A stretch of DNA of 64,000 nt from Gari tellinella (lineage: Eukaryota; Mollusca; Bivalvia; Cardiida; Psammobiidae). The stretch is taken from contig OV277861.1 of NCBI GenBank assembly GCA_922989275.2, positions 21,854,479-21,918,478 of the forward strand, read 5' to 3'. Made by a program: the position numbers and the translations under genes. The notes under the pieces are model-generated. The model was not told the origin of the DNA and did no database searches. It saw only the letters and a list, made by a program, of their open reading frames with translations. Positions 11,721-64,000 of the stretch are shown piece by piece. Numbering within the stretch: position 1 is the first letter of the stretch; every line of letters begins with the position of its first letter.

Positions 11721-12436
11721 GCGATGTTGTCCCAAGCTTTGCTTACTGCATCAACAGGATTCATAATCTTCAGACTTAGACTAACAGTTTGTTATATAGA
11801 AACATATGTTTACAGGCGAGGACCAATTGACCGTCTTAAATGGTCTGATATTTGGAGATATAACAAAAAAACCTGAATTTCAGTAATGGCCGACCTCATT
11901 TGCATAATTTGCATAAGTTGCATATGTCCAAAACATTTAATTTTCTGAAATGATGGGTTTATCATGTTCGTAGACCCTGATAACCTGGTTATAGACACCA
12001 ATTTATTCATGGTAGGATGCATACTAATTGACATATGGCCAAATAACGGAATTTCAGTAATGGCGGACCTCATTTGCATAATTTGCATTAGTTGCATATG
12101 TCCAAAACATTTAATTCATGAAATGATGGGTTTATCATGTTCTTAGACCCTGCTAACCTGGTTATAGACACCAGTTTCATCATGGTAGGGTGCATACTAA
12201 TTGACATATGGCCAAATAACGGAATTTCAGTAATGGCGGGCTTAATTAGCATATTTTGAGAAATGCTCAAGGGATATCACCGGGCACCCTCTTTGATCTT
12301 GATGAGGACACCCTAGACTATTGAAAACTGCAGAGAAAAAAAGTTCATCCGGTATTTCCAGGTTCAGCTAAATATCGGCCTTTGACTCCCGGACTAATGG
12401 ACCCCTCTGATCAGGATCTGCCATTTAAAAATAAAT

Positions 12437-12978
12437 TGTGTAACTAGAAATGTGGCAAAATACTTTTTCTTCTATTTGACCTACCTTATGACCTGACATT
12501 ACGGTGATTTTCCTAGATATTCAAGTACACGGCACTCACAAAATCTCAGTAAGATATAGCCAAAACTATGACTTCTAGAAGGTGTTTAACTTTTAATTCG
12601 ATATTTCCGAACACGGAAAATGACCAAGCCCTCTGAAGGCTATGTTTTTTGATGGATCAAAATTTTGTAGTCCATACATTGAAAAACATTTGGGTGCAAA
12701 CCGAATTGAAATCAAACCAGAAGTTTTGGAGAAGATTTTTCGAGATTTTGTGCTTTGTTGCCATGGCAACAACACCATTGGCAACACCTACTTTCTTTGA
12801 ACAACATTTGAAGCTCATGCCAACAGCGAGTATCTGACATGCTTTGGTCACACTGTTGTCTTTGGTTTCAAAGAAGAGGTCATTTGCAATTGTTGACAGA
12901 CTGACAGACAGACAGACAAGGACAAAGTGGTATCACGGTAGCTCACCATGAGCACATTGTGCTCTGGTGAGCTATTAA
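12437..12978 (+). mobile_element. HINE-like element, 3' part
   Basis: Ends with a GACAGACTGACAGACAGACA run and TAGCTCACCATGAGCAC/GTGCTCTGGTGAGCTA. It includes GTTGCCATGGCAAC. No 5' ACAAGAGG end is visible, so the left limit is approximate. 12979-13320 shows a further degraded repeat (GACGGACGGACAGAC) and no gene. Confidence 0.6.
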
Positions 12979-13326
12979 AATAAAAAAACACCCGTTTGTC
13001 AACATTTAGTTTGTTCGCCGTTTTTGCGAAAACTAAGTGAAGGATATTAATGAAACTTCACACAAATGCATTATACATTAAGATCTGAAGCTGAGTCAGT
13101 TTTCAGGTTCATTCAATTTGTTGTTACAGAGTTATCTACCCTCTATGTACTCCAATATGCTAGAAAAGGCTTATTTAACTCTTAAAAACGGTGGACAAAC
13201 CAAATGTTGACGAACGCAGGGCCATGCCAAAATACGATCATCTTTTTTGTCAAGTAAAAGGTGTAGATGCTAGCCAAAACAGTAAAATCTTGATAAGCTT
13301 GTACCTATGAATGGACGGACGGACAG

Positions 13327-13565
13327 ACTTGGGGCCAGTCTGACGAAAAGGTCGTTCGACAAAAACGGTTGTAAATCAAAACTTTAAAATACGTTTAATT
13401 TCTGCATTAAATCCTATCTTGTGACATCTCTTTGGAATCGTCTTGAAAAGACGATTCCAAAGAGATGTTACAAGGCAGGATTAGATGGAGAAATAAATAA
13501 TAATTAAGAATTTTTAAATCTGACTTACGACAACGTTTGTCCTACGACCTTTCGGAAGACGGGCC
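13327..13565. repeat. F8 MITE, worn left end
   Basis: Core GGAATCGTCTTGAAAAGACG (about 13435-13454), flanked by TTGTGACATCTCTT; right end TACGACCTTTCGGAAGACGG then GCCC. The left terminus has lost its GGGCCC. Confidence 0.7.
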
Positions 13566-13659
13566 CGATGATCACTATATGATTCTTGCCTCCCCCTATA
13601 GATACAAGGGCACAAGAATTTTAGAATAATATGCCTACATGGGGTTAACATTGGACAGT

Positions 13660-13835
13660 AAATCACCAACAAGGAATTGCTATCACTAAGCTCCTTGCAG
13701 CTGTGGGTTCGAATCCTGATTTGGGCACTTCCGATTTTTCAGGTGGGGAAGCCTTACAGGTGGCTTGCAGAAGGTCAGTGATTCTATCCAGTTGCTAATT
13801 TGTGACTGAAACAGTGCATAAAGGGTTTTTGGGGT
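13660..13835 (+). repeat. tRNA-derived SINE
   Basis: CACTAAGCTCC, B box GGGTTCGAATCCTG, then CACTTCCGATTTTTCAGGTG, AAGCCTTACAGGTGGCTTGC, AGTGATTCTATCCAGTTGC. Sister of the copy at 6870. Confidence 0.7.
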
Positions 13836-14016
13836 CTTCAATCACCTCAAATTAGCTGGACGTCGCGGTATGACTGAAATACTGTTAAAGAGGCTCGCAA
13901 CCGGATTTAGCATTAAAAATAGTAATTTGTAAATATATGTCAAATGTGCTTATATAAATGGGTAAGATTTAGTTTTGGATAATAAATTCTGTTAAAAAAT
14001 GCATTTAAAAAAACCC

Positions 14017-15216
14017 AAGAGGGCCTGAAGGCCCTGATATCGCTCACCATTTGTAATGAAGCCTGATAGCTTTACCTTTGAATTTCACCCGTTTTATTCT
14101 AAATCCATTCAAGTTTGTCGACCTACTCTAGTATAGTAGAGTACATCAAAGGCAGATAACTAGAGCCTAACCAATACTGAAATGAAGCCTTTTTCTAGCA
14201 TATCAAGGGCAGGTAACTATTGCCACAATGATTAGATTTCAACAATAATTGAACTCCTTCGAGAACTTATAGCTATATACTTTGTGTACAAGTATAATCA
14301 AAATCCATGGAAAACTGTAGTTGCAAGAGTGTAAACGCTGTAAAATATGGCATTTTCAGCAATTCAAAGGTAGATAACTCTTGATCTATTTGTCCGATTT
14401 CAAACATAATCACCCTTTTTTTTTTTAACTCTTATGGTAATATACAATCTGGGCAAGTTTGAGAGAGCTTGGATAACTATTGTGACCTCTAGAGCGTAAA
14501 CAAGTTGTTAAATATATCATTTTCAGCAATTCAAAGGTAGATAACTCTTGACCTATTGATCCGATTACAACCATAATTAAACTTATCCGAAGTCTTATGG
14601 TAATATACAATCTGAGTAAGTTTGAGAAAGATTGGATAAAATGTGTGGCCTCTAGAGTGTAAACACCCTTAAATATGGCATTTTCAGCAATTCAAAGGTG
14701 GATACCTCTCGACTTATTCTTTTGATTTCAACCATAATCAAACTCATCTGAACTCTTATGGTCATATACAATCTCAGAAAGTTTGAGATAGATTGGATAA
14801 AAATTGCGAACTCTAGAATGTAAACACTGATAAATATGGCATTTTCAGCAGTTCAAAGGTAGATAACTCTTGATCTATTTGTCCGATTTCAACCAAAATC
14901 AAACTCATCCGAACTCTTATGGTCATATACAATCTGGACAAGTTTTAGAAAGATTGGATAAATATTGTGGCCTCTAGAGTGTAAACAATGTTAAATATGG
15001 CATTTTCAGCAATTCAAAGGTTGATAACTCATTACCTATTTGTCCGATTTTAACCATAATCAAAGTCATCCGAACTCTTATGGCAATATACCAACTGAGC
15101 AAGTTTGAGAAAGATTGGATAAATATTGTGGTCTCTAGAGTGTAAACACTAAAATTGTTGACGCCGGACATTCAAGGATTGCAATAGCTCACCCTGAGCT
15201 AGCTCAGGTGAGCTAA
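14017..15216 (+). mobile_element. HINE-like element with roughly 165-bp monomers
   Basis: Opens CCAAGAGGGCCTGAAGGCCC, then ATCGCTCACC. It has five to six tandem units marked by GGCATTTTCAGCAATTCAAA (14349, 14517, 14680, 14842, 15000) and closes with TAGCTCACCCTGAGC/GCTCAGGTGAGCTAAAA. The monomer is unrelated to that of the copies at 26.5 and 32.6 kb although the ends match. Confidence 0.8.
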
Positions 15217-15222
15217 AAAAGG

Positions 15223-15312
15223 AAGAAGCTCTGGTGGGATTCGAACACGTGACCCTCCATGCGGAGACAAACATGAAAACAAAGGCAAACGCCTTAACCA
15301 CGCGGCTACTGG
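15223..15312 (-). ncRNA. tRNA-like (Ser/Leu type) unit, copy 2
   Basis: Minus strand: AGTAGCCGCGTGGTTAAGGC (A box region), then GTGTTCGAATCCCACCAGAG (B box), then TTTTTT. The A region is closer to a real class-II tRNA than in copy 1. Confidence 0.55.
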
Positions 15313-15949
15313 GGCTCTCTATCGATATGGTAGCCAATTAACGTACTTCACTGGTAGCGATTGATTTATACATATTCGGCTCGGGTTTATGTCTGAGCCC
15401 GTGTAGAGAAGCAACAACAACAACTATACCGTCAGCTGACGCTATAGAAAAACGATGGAAAATATCTAAAAAAAACAATGATTCGGTGACGATTCTTGAG
15501 ACTTTTTTTGGACTGATCATATTTTTTTAATGTCAGAAGCCAAATAATGCCACAAATTTGCTTTTATTTGAGTATTTTATTTTATTTTGACAAGTACACC
15601 ATCCGGTTGCGAGTCCCTTTAAAGCAACGTAAAATCATAACAAATCCAAATCCAAAAAGAAAAAAACACAATTTGTTAAATTCATGTTTAATGATCAATT
15701 AGAATCAGATACTACAATAAACAGATCAAATATACATGTATATATAATTAGTGTTTTTACTAATCAACTGAGAAATAAATAATTTTATTTTGTAAAATAA
15801 AGACAATATATAAATTCAAAATACTTGTAAACAAACAAAAAACATAAAATAAAATAAAAATATCACAGGTTCTACATGGTGATTCTAGAATTCGACTTAG
15901 CACATGGACAAAATCCATTTCGAATAGGGTCTACATTTAAACTTGTGTT

Positions 15950-16199
15950 TTAACCCATTACCCCATAACCTGTTTAAAGTTTTGAAGACAAGTGACCACT
16001 TAAAGCAGGTTGAAAGTAAAGCAGAATGCACATGTAGGCACATTCTGCTTTACTTTCAGCCTGCTTTAAGCTATAATCTGCTAGGATTTAAAAAATACTT
16101 CTTATGGTACATGTTCATGACTATCAATTGGAACAATTTTCTTCAGTGGAGAAATAAATTAAATGCGCTAAAAGGCGCTTGTATGAGGGAAAGGGTTAA
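15950..16199. repeat. F1 MITE, complete
   Basis: TTAACCCATTACCCCATAAC ... GAGGGAAAGGGTTAA; core around 16006-16070. 15640-15950 is AT-rich without a named feature; 16200-16500 shows only a weak F4-like trace. Confidence 0.88.
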
Positions 16200-16503
16200 G
16201 GACAAATGCAAAGGGTCAAATGCATTGTCAGTTTCTTGTGACAGGTCGTAGCTTAATGCAGGACCTAAAGGAGCTTTCTGCATTGCTTCAATCTTGCATT
16301 AAGCATAGCCTTTATTGATTTACTTTCTTCATAGACTGACTGTTTGACACAAATTTGACACACTCAATAGCTAAGACGATCTACAGTAGGTACTGTTAGT
16401 TTTCAAAAACTTAACTAACAAAAGGTATCACTGTTATCCAGTTGGAACAAATTACAGGGAACCCTCTGAAAACTGAGCCCTGATCAAGCAAACTATTGGA
16501 TTT

Positions 16504-16755
16504 TTAACCCATTACCCCATAAATACGCCTTTTTACGCCTTAAATTCATTCCTCAAATACAGAAAATAGTTCTACATTATTCAATCATGAATATGTGTTA
16601 TACAGAATATTTTCTTCATCCCAGTAGATTGTAGCTTAAAGCAGGCTGAAAGTAAAGCAGAATGTGCCCTAGGGCACATTCTGCTTTACTTTCGACCTGC
16701 TTAAAGTGGTCACATGTCTTCAAAATTAGAAACAGGCTATGGGGTAATGGGTTGA
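16504..16755. repeat. F1 MITE, reverse orientation
   Basis: TTAACCCATTACCCCATAAA ... GCTATGGGGTAATGGGTT, core 16635-16705 (GTGCCCTAGGGCAC). Confidence 0.88.
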
Positions 16756-16847
16756 AGAGGTTTACGGATAAGTAAGGTTTATCAGGTTCATCAGCCATTC
16801 AAGAGAGATGGAATTTGCAGCTGCTCATGACAGGTGACAACTATGTA

Positions 16848-17200
16848 CAGTGCTTCCTCTCTACAACAGCCCTTTCAAAAACGTCTCCCTCCTTACAACG
16901 ACCCAAGTCGCAGTTCCCTAAACACAACAATTATGTCCAACATATTCACGATTACAATGCCGTCTTCTTAATTTTGTCGTCTGCTGTTTTTCTTATAGTT
17001 ACATAATGGACATTTTGACAGACAAAAGACTTAAAGTAACAAACAGCTTGAATCCAGATCAGACGCCGCAAAACGCGGCGTCTGATCTGGATTCAAGCTG
17101 TTAACAAATGTGGTCCAATTCCCTCCCTATAACGACTCCCTCCGAACAACCGACACAATTTTTGTCACCTGTTGGGTGTCGTTGTAGAGAGGGAGTGCAG
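16848..17200. repeat. F6 MITE
   Basis: TA then CAGTGCTTCCTCTCTACAAC at the left; GTTGTAGAGAGGGAGTGCAG then TA at the right. Core palindrome AATCCAGATCAGACGCCGC/GCGGCGTCTGATCTGGATT at 17052-17093. Confidence 0.85.
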
Positions 17201-17271
17201 TAAATGCAGAATATTGAACAATAATGAAGAAAGCTCCATTAAGAGCTTTCTGCACAACTGTTGTCTGTATT

Positions 17272-17515
17272 CAACCCATAGCCTGTGTCAAGTTTTGAAG
17301 ACAGATTACCACTTAAAGCAGGTTGAAAGTAAAGCAGAATGTGCCTTAAAGGAGCATTTTGCTTTACTTTCAACCTGCATTAAGCTACCACCTGCAAGGA
17401 TATAGAAAATATTTCTTATGGTACATAAAATGTGCCTTAAGGTGCAGTCTGCCTTACTTTCAACCTGCTTTAAGTGGTCACTTGTTTTCAAAACTCGTAA
17501 CAGACTATTGGGTAA
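17272..17515. repeat. F1 MITE, rearranged with a second core
   Basis: Left end CAACCCATAGCCTGTG, one core at 17317-17385, then a second half-core (GTGCCTTAAGGTGCAGTC) at 17430-17475 and right end ACAGACTATTGGGTAAAGG. Confidence 0.75.
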
Positions 17516-17763
17516 AGGTTTGAAGAGGTTTAACTGTATAGTGGGACTTTCCTACAATATTACTCAATACATTTCGTTGGCACAAAATATAAACATGTAC
17601 AGTTCAGTCGTGATAATTCGAGCTCACTGAGGTTGAACATAGGCCTAACATATCTGGATTCTAAACTTAAAGCATGACAAAGTTTTTAAATACTGGTATG
17701 CTCGACTTAAGCCAGCTAAGTTATCTAAAATCCATACTAAACTTTAGAAATACTGGTAGTCTT

Positions 17764-18004
17764 AACTCATTCACCCCTGGAACTTTTAATGGACACTTCT
17801 AATGTCCAATAAAGTCTAGTCCATTTTTGACTCTTCAGGGTTGATTTTAAAAATGACAAACAGTGAAGACCCTGATGATCAGAGGGCTCCTGTAGGAGCC
17901 CTCTGATCAGGGTCTATACTGTTTGCATAGGACAAGTGTACTCCTTACATGTACACTGTTTGTTCATGATGAGTATACTGGTCACTAGGGTTGAATGTGT
18001 TAAC
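17764..18004. repeat. F2 MITE
   Basis: CTTAACTCATTCACCCCTGG ... CTAGGGTTGAATGTGTTAA; core CCTGATGATCAGAGGGCTCC/GGAGCCCTCTGATCAGG around 17870-17910. Confidence 0.85.
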
Positions 18005-18192
18005 CCATCATGCCTCCAGGGATATTTCAATGAACTCTCCGTGTGTGCATGGAACAAGACTTCATTATAGTGCAGAGTTTGCCCATACAGCAGAACATTT
18101 CATACGAAATAGCAAATTAACGTAGAACCTGATCAGACACCATATAACACAGCATCTCATTAAGGTCTACACTGTTTGCAAACGTTACAAGG

Positions 18193-18435
18193 TTAAACCC
18201 ATTACTCCATAAATAGGCCTTTATTTTATTTCCTCACTGAAGAAAATTGTTCCACTTTATGCGGTCATGAATATGTACCATAAGAAATATTTTCTATATT
18301 CTAGCAGATTGTAGCTTAAAGCAGGCTGAAAGTTAAGCAGAATGTGCCTAAAGGCACATTCTGTTTTACTTTCAACATGCTTTAAGTGGTCACCTGTCTT
18401 CAATACTAGAAACAGGCTTTGGGGTAATGGGTTAA
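18193..18435. repeat. F1 MITE
   Basis: TTAAACCCATTACTCCATAA ... TTTGGGGTAATGGGTTAA, core 18317-18385. Confidence 0.87.
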
Positions 18436-18613
18436 ATGGGTTAATGAAACTCGAGTTATCAAAGTTTGACTGTACTTTAAATATACTGAAACTGACATAT
18501 AAAAATGTAATTGACAATAAAACAACGATATCATTTTAAATAGAGGCTGTGTCATATCACAACCTAGTCTAGAGAAGAACAGGCACATTGTTTGTCTGTG
18601 TAGCTCGTTTCTA

Positions 18614-18855
18614 CAGTAATACCTCTCTATTACGACCACTTAATTGCATTAATTATTAGGTGTTTCAGACAGGTGGCTGCTTAAAGCAATGTGAATGTAA
18701 AACAGAAAGCTCCTGCAGGAGCTTTCTGTTTTACGTTCACATTGCGTTAAGCTGCCACCTGTCTTTCTGTTTTACATTCACATTGCTTAAAGCTGCCATG
18801 TTTTATGCAATCAAATAGCCATGTTTTTATTGGTTGTAATAGAGAGGTTTAATTG
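18614..18855. repeat. F4 MITE with doubled right arm
   Basis: CAGTAATACCTCTCTATTAC at the left, GTAATAGAGAGGTTTAATTG at the right. Core GTAAAACAGAAAGCTCCTGC/GCAGGAGCTTTCTGTTTTAC. The right arm of the core (TTCTGTTTTACATTCACATT, GCT) is duplicated at 18770. Confidence 0.8.
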
Positions 18856-18911
18856 TACATACACCCTGTACATATACAGTGGAGATTCCAGATGATATTT
18901 TACTTTCTCCT

Positions 18912-19409
18912 TTAACCTTTTACTCAATAGATACACATTTTTACACCTTTAATCTATTTAACTTAACTGAAGAAAAGACTTTCAAATATATGCAGTAATA
19001 AATGTTCAATGTAAGAAACATTTCCTATATCCTAGCAGATGGTAGATTAAAGCAGGTTGACAGTAAAGAAGAATGCCTTAAGGTGCATTCTGCTTTACTT
19101 TCAACATGCTTTAAGTAATCACCAGTCTTTAACTCATTACCCCATAGCCTGTTTTTAGTTTTTAAAACAAGTCACTATTTAAAGCAGGTTGAAAGTAAAG
19201 CAGAATGTGCCTTAGTGCGCATTCCGCTTTACTTTCAGCCTACTTTAAGCATCCATCTGCAAGGATATAGCGAATATTTTTTCAGTAAATATTCATGACC
19301 ATATAAAGTAGAAGTATTTTCTTCAGCAGAGGAATAAATGGAAGTCGTAAAAAGGCGTATTTATGGAGTAATGGGTTAAAGCTAGAAACAGGCTATGGGG
19401 GAATGGGTT
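18912..19409. repeat. F1 MITE with a second F1 inserted in it
   Basis: Outer copy 18912-19128 and 19380-19409 (AGCTAGAAACAGGCTATGGG); inner complete copy 19129-19379, beginning and ending in TTAA. This is direct evidence for a TTAA target. Confidence 0.85.
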
Positions 19410-19449
19410 AAGAAGTCACATTTCTTTTCCTGACCTTCAACCTGGTACA

Positions 19450-19700
19450 TTAACCCTTTGAACCCTAGTCCCGCATATTGGCGTCCTTTGCAAACAGTGT
19501 ATATGTGAATAGTACACTTGTCCTATGCAAACAGTGAAGACCCAGATCAGAGGGCTCCAAAAGGAGTCCTCTGATCAGGGTCTTCACTGTTTGTCATAAT
19601 GCCAAACATTGACAAAAACAAACCTTAAAAGTCAGAAATGGACTAGACTTAAATGGAAACTGGAATTGTCCATTTAAAGTTTCAGGGAGGAAAGAGTTAA
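19450..19700. repeat. F2 MITE
   Basis: TTAACCCTTTGAACCCTAGT ... CAGGGAGGAAAGAGTTAA; core GATCAGAGGGCTCCAAAAGG around 19541-19580. Confidence 0.87.
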
Positions 19701-19856
19701 CTAACTGCTGGACACAGTCTAGACTGTCATTGAATGAGATCTACAAAGTGTTGAGACAGGGACATGACTACCCGCTGATAACTCAGTCTAGAGGTCCAGA
19801 TAAGGCTGATATTTCAACTACCAACTTTCTTAAGTCTCCATCAAACACTTATGTAG

Positions 19857-20058
19857 TGTAGGGCTGCCATAAGTTGGTCTTGAAAAATCCTAAGATTTCC
19901 AAATTTTCTATTTTTCAAGCATGATTACTTATAGCAGGTTGAAAGTAAAGCAGAATGTGCCTTCAGGCGGATTCTGCTTTACTTTCAGCCTGCTTTAAGC
20001 TACCATCTGCTATGATTAAAATCTGAAGATTTCGGAAAAATCTGGAGAAATGGCAGCC
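19857..20058. repeat. F7 MITE, reverse orientation
   Basis: TAGGGCTGCCATAAGTTGG ... GGAGAAATGGCAGCCG; F1-type core at 19935-20000. Confidence 0.8.
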
Positions 20059-20219
20059 GTGGTAGTAGCAACTCACTCATTAGAATCCTCTCGAAGAGAC
20101 AATTTCTTAAGTAGTGGTCACAACATGCAATTTCGCAGACATAAAAGAGCAAAGTTTGCAGATGTTAATTTTACTCGCTCTCATCTAAAGCCGCACCAGG
20201 TAGTGAAAAATAGTCCTCA

Positions 20220-20434
20220 TTTATCCCAATTTCACATAACTACATAATGATTTTCAGAAAACTGTAGGATAGTACCCACATGACTATCAACATTAAAATT
20301 TCCGCAGTCCTGGAGGTACTGCGGTGTTGTACGTAGCTTTGGTGTGAGGCCTGGTCTATGAGAACTGATAGACGGATACAGGTGATGTAGAGATATGCCT
20401 CCAATAGTAGCAGAGCGACGCCCACTTGGAAAAG
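20220..20434 (-). other. Probable start of KIF3A 3' UTR
   Basis: Sequence directly after the stop codon; it matches none of the repeat families seen here and stays unique down to about 20220. Below that a palindromic repeat fragment (AATCCTCTCGAAGAGACAA-like, about 20085-20115) and an F7 MITE begin. I see no clear AATAAA on the minus strand close by, so the poly(A) site is not placed. Confidence 0.4.
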
Positions 20435-62500
<42,066 letters not shown>

Positions 62501-62545
62501 AATCTGAAATGTAAGGAAAATATCAACAGGAAATACTGCTTATTG

Positions 62546-62750
62546 ACAGGGCTATCTTTTCTCCGGATTTTTCCAAAATCTTCAGATTTTTATCCTAGCA
62601 GATTGTAGCTTAAAGCAGATTGAAAGTAAAGCAGAATGCACCTTCAGGCACATTCTGCTTTACATTCAATCTGCTGTAAGAAATTGGGCTTGAAAAATAG
62701 AAAATTTGAAAATATATAGGATTTTTCAAAATCAACTTATGGCAGCCCTG
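62546..62750. repeat. F7 MITE
   Basis: CAGGGCTATCTTTTCTCCGG ... ACTTATGGCAGCCCTG with F1-type core 62610-62680. Confidence 0.85.
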
Positions 62751-63199
62751 TTAATACTGCTTATTATATCCAAAATAAAACCAAATATTCCAGTGACATT
62801 AACCCTCAAACAGCAAGGTTCATGCATAGATTTAGTACATAATAAGGGTGTGTATAAGGCAAGTGTTTGAAATGAAAAAATCCAATGTTGTAACTGTTCA
62901 GTGTAGTTAGAAAAAGTTGGGTCTTTGGTTCACATCCTCTGAAAATACTCAAATGTGCTAAGAAATCACTAACAAACCTAATTTTATTTAAGGCTATAAA
63001 TGCATAAAAGCCATTTGTTAAACAAATGCTTATGCCCCGGTGGCATCTTTGATGATATACATGTATATTCGAAATCTTTTCTAAGTCCAAATTAGGTCAA
63101 GGTCAAAGTCAAATTTCGGTTGGGTAACATGAGTGAATTGGAAATGGTCCACAGCAATAACTGTATGAGTATCAAAGCACTTTACTACGTTGTGTTGAT

Positions 63200-63391
63200 C
63201 AGGGTTCTAGATAAGGGGGAGTATTCTGAACAAATCCAACATTTTCTCACTCATATTGCACCAAATCCTACGGTGTTACTACTCATTAGAATCGTCTCTT
63301 TGAGACGATTCTAATGAGTAGTGACACCATAGGGTTTATTGCAGAAATAAAGATTTTGATATTTGTAATACTCCCCTTATCTAGATCCCTG
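63200..63391. repeat. F3 MITE with 6-bp duplication
   Basis: CAGGGTTCTAGATAAGGGGG ... CCCCTTATCTAGATCCCTG with GTTGAT on both sides (63194-63199, 63392-63397). Removing it restores the host phrase GTGTTGATGC. Confidence 0.88.
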
Positions 63392-63472
63392 GTTGATGCC
63401 AGACGAAATAATAAAATCTAGTAAATAAAGAAATAGCCCATTTAAAACATTCAAGTCCAAATTACATGCATG

Positions 63473-63724
63473 TTAACCCTTTCCCTGATAGAAGCGACTT
63501 TTAGCACATGCATTTTATTCATCCGCTGAAGAAAATAGTTCCAATATAAACCGTACTGAATATGTGTCATATTTAATACTTTCCTTATTCTAGCTGGTAA
63601 TAGCTTAAAGCAGGCTGAACGTAAAGCAGAATGCGCCTTAGGGCGCATTCTGCTTTACTTTCAACCTGCTTTAAGTAGTCACCTATCTTCAATATTATAA
63701 CTAGGCTATCAGGTAAAGGGTTAA
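63473..63724. repeat. F1 MITE nested in a HINE-like element
   Basis: TTAACCCTTTCCCTGATAGA ... CTATCAGGTAAAGGGTTAA, perfect core with GCGCCTTAGGGCGC. Confidence 0.88.
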
Positions 63725-64000
63725 GGCCAAGGTCAAAATCAAGGTTGGGTGATATTGGTGGGAATGGCCCAAGGCAACAACTATATAAGTATCCGTATTT
63801 GAGCAAGCGGTGTTGATGCTAGACAAAACGGTTAAATCTATTTAACCTTGTTGTAGACACTGATGGAAGGAAGAATGGACGTACCCACAATCTTCATTTA
63901 AGTGGCCATTTCCTTCTTTATTGTATCTCTTTTATGTGGTTAAAATGTGTATGGTTAGCCACATAAATGAAATCTAACTTTGTTATAGAATGATCTGGAG

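Larger units (their letters stand above)
8084..12414. mobile_element. Decayed 4.3-kb DNA transposon with long inverted ends
   Basis: The stretch at 8086-8262 (ATCAGAGGGCTCC..., TAGTCCGGGAGTCAA, TCTCTGCAGTTTTCAATAG, ATATCCCTTGAGCATTTC) reappears inverted at about 12230-12413. Inside each end is a tandem array of a roughly 175-bp unit starting GCCATTACTGAAATTCCG: two units on the left (8250-8600) and about three on the right (11870-12260), again in opposite orientation. Between them lies a broken transposase-like gene (9479-11033). The termini overlap a core of the F2 type (CTGATCAGAGGG), so exact ends and target duplication are unclear. I infer one autonomous-type element whose gene has died. 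Confidence 0.7.
13880..15620. mobile_element. TIR element with tRNA-like unit, copy 2, split by a HINE-like element
   Basis: Inverted relative to copy 1. 13888-14016 matches the right part of copy 1 reversed (GCTCGCAACCGGATTTAGC ... AAATGCATTT) and 15217-15617 matches the left part reversed, ending CATCCGGTTGCGAGTCCC. The tRNA-like unit lies at about 15223-15312 on the minus strand. The 1.2 kb between is a HINE-like element inserted in the T-run after the tRNA-like unit. Confidence 0.75.
62990..63870 (+). mobile_element. HINE-like element (GCCCCCGG subfamily) split by F3 and F1
   Basis: Left end TAAACAAATGCTTATGCCCC, GGTGGCATCTTTGA; AAATTAGGTCAAGGTCAAAG (63087); F3 at 63200-63391 flanked by GTTGAT; F1 at 63473-63724 flanked by TTAA; then GGCCAAGGTCAAAATCAAGG onward. 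The 3' end is not recognised before 64000. Confidence 0.75.

Overview
The window is animal nuclear DNA, AT-rich, intron-rich and saturated with non-autonomous transposons. The repeat style (elements opening ACAAGAGGGCC and closing GCTCAGGTGAGCTAAAA, bivalve-type tRNA SINEs, MITEs by the dozen) points to a mollusc, most likely a bivalve; this is an inference and I cannot name the species. Only one host gene is supported: the 3' half of a kinesin-2 motor subunit of the KIF3A type on the minus strand. Nine exons (62341 down to 20435) join in one frame and encode the end of the motor domain, the neck, the coiled-coil stalk and the tail up to a stop codon: 383 residues, close to what a roughly 700-residue KIF3A should have left. 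The first motor exons lie beyond position 64000. Introns run from 1.2 to 18 kb. Layout: 1-8 kb is repeats (MITEs, a 1.9-kb HINE-like element inside a MITE, SINEs). About 8084-12414 is a decayed 4.3-kb transposon with long inverted ends and a broken transposase-like gene ending in a CXC-type cysteine motif. 12.4-20.2 kb is MITEs and a second copy of a terminal-inverted-repeat element that carries a tRNA-like unit. 20.4-62.3 kb is the kinesin gene, whose introns hold a 415-bp TRIM with a complete tRNA in each LTR (28936-29350), a four-level nest of transposons (32547-42318) that includes an 8.2-kb PIF/Harbinger-like element, and a block of HINE-like elements (46.0-49.9 kb). 62.4-64 kb is again repeats. 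Repeat names used below (mine): F1, TTAA-flanked MITE beginning TTAACCCATTACCCCATA, with core hairpin AAAGCAGGTTGAAAGTAAAG; F2, TTAA-flanked MITE beginning TTAACTCATTCACCCCTGAA, core CCTGATCAGAGGGCTCC; F3, MITE with ends CAGGGCTCCAGATAAG, 6-7 bp target duplication; F4, TA-flanked MITE with ends CAGTARAACCTCTCTAT; F5, TA-flanked MITE with ends CAGTCGAACTTCGATATC; F6, TA-flanked MITE with ends CAGTGCTCCCTCTCTACAAC; F7, MITE with ends CAGGGCTGCCA, 6-7 bp target duplication; F8, MITE with ends GGGCCCGTTTCATAA, 3-bp CWG duplication; HINE-like, elements opening ACAAGA, with internal tandem repeats and a 3' terminal hairpin followed by TAAAA. The most unusual signals are the tRNA-bearing TRIM, the reuse of a few hairpin cores by MITEs with unrelated termini, and the way transposon ends sit directly on the kinesin splice sites.
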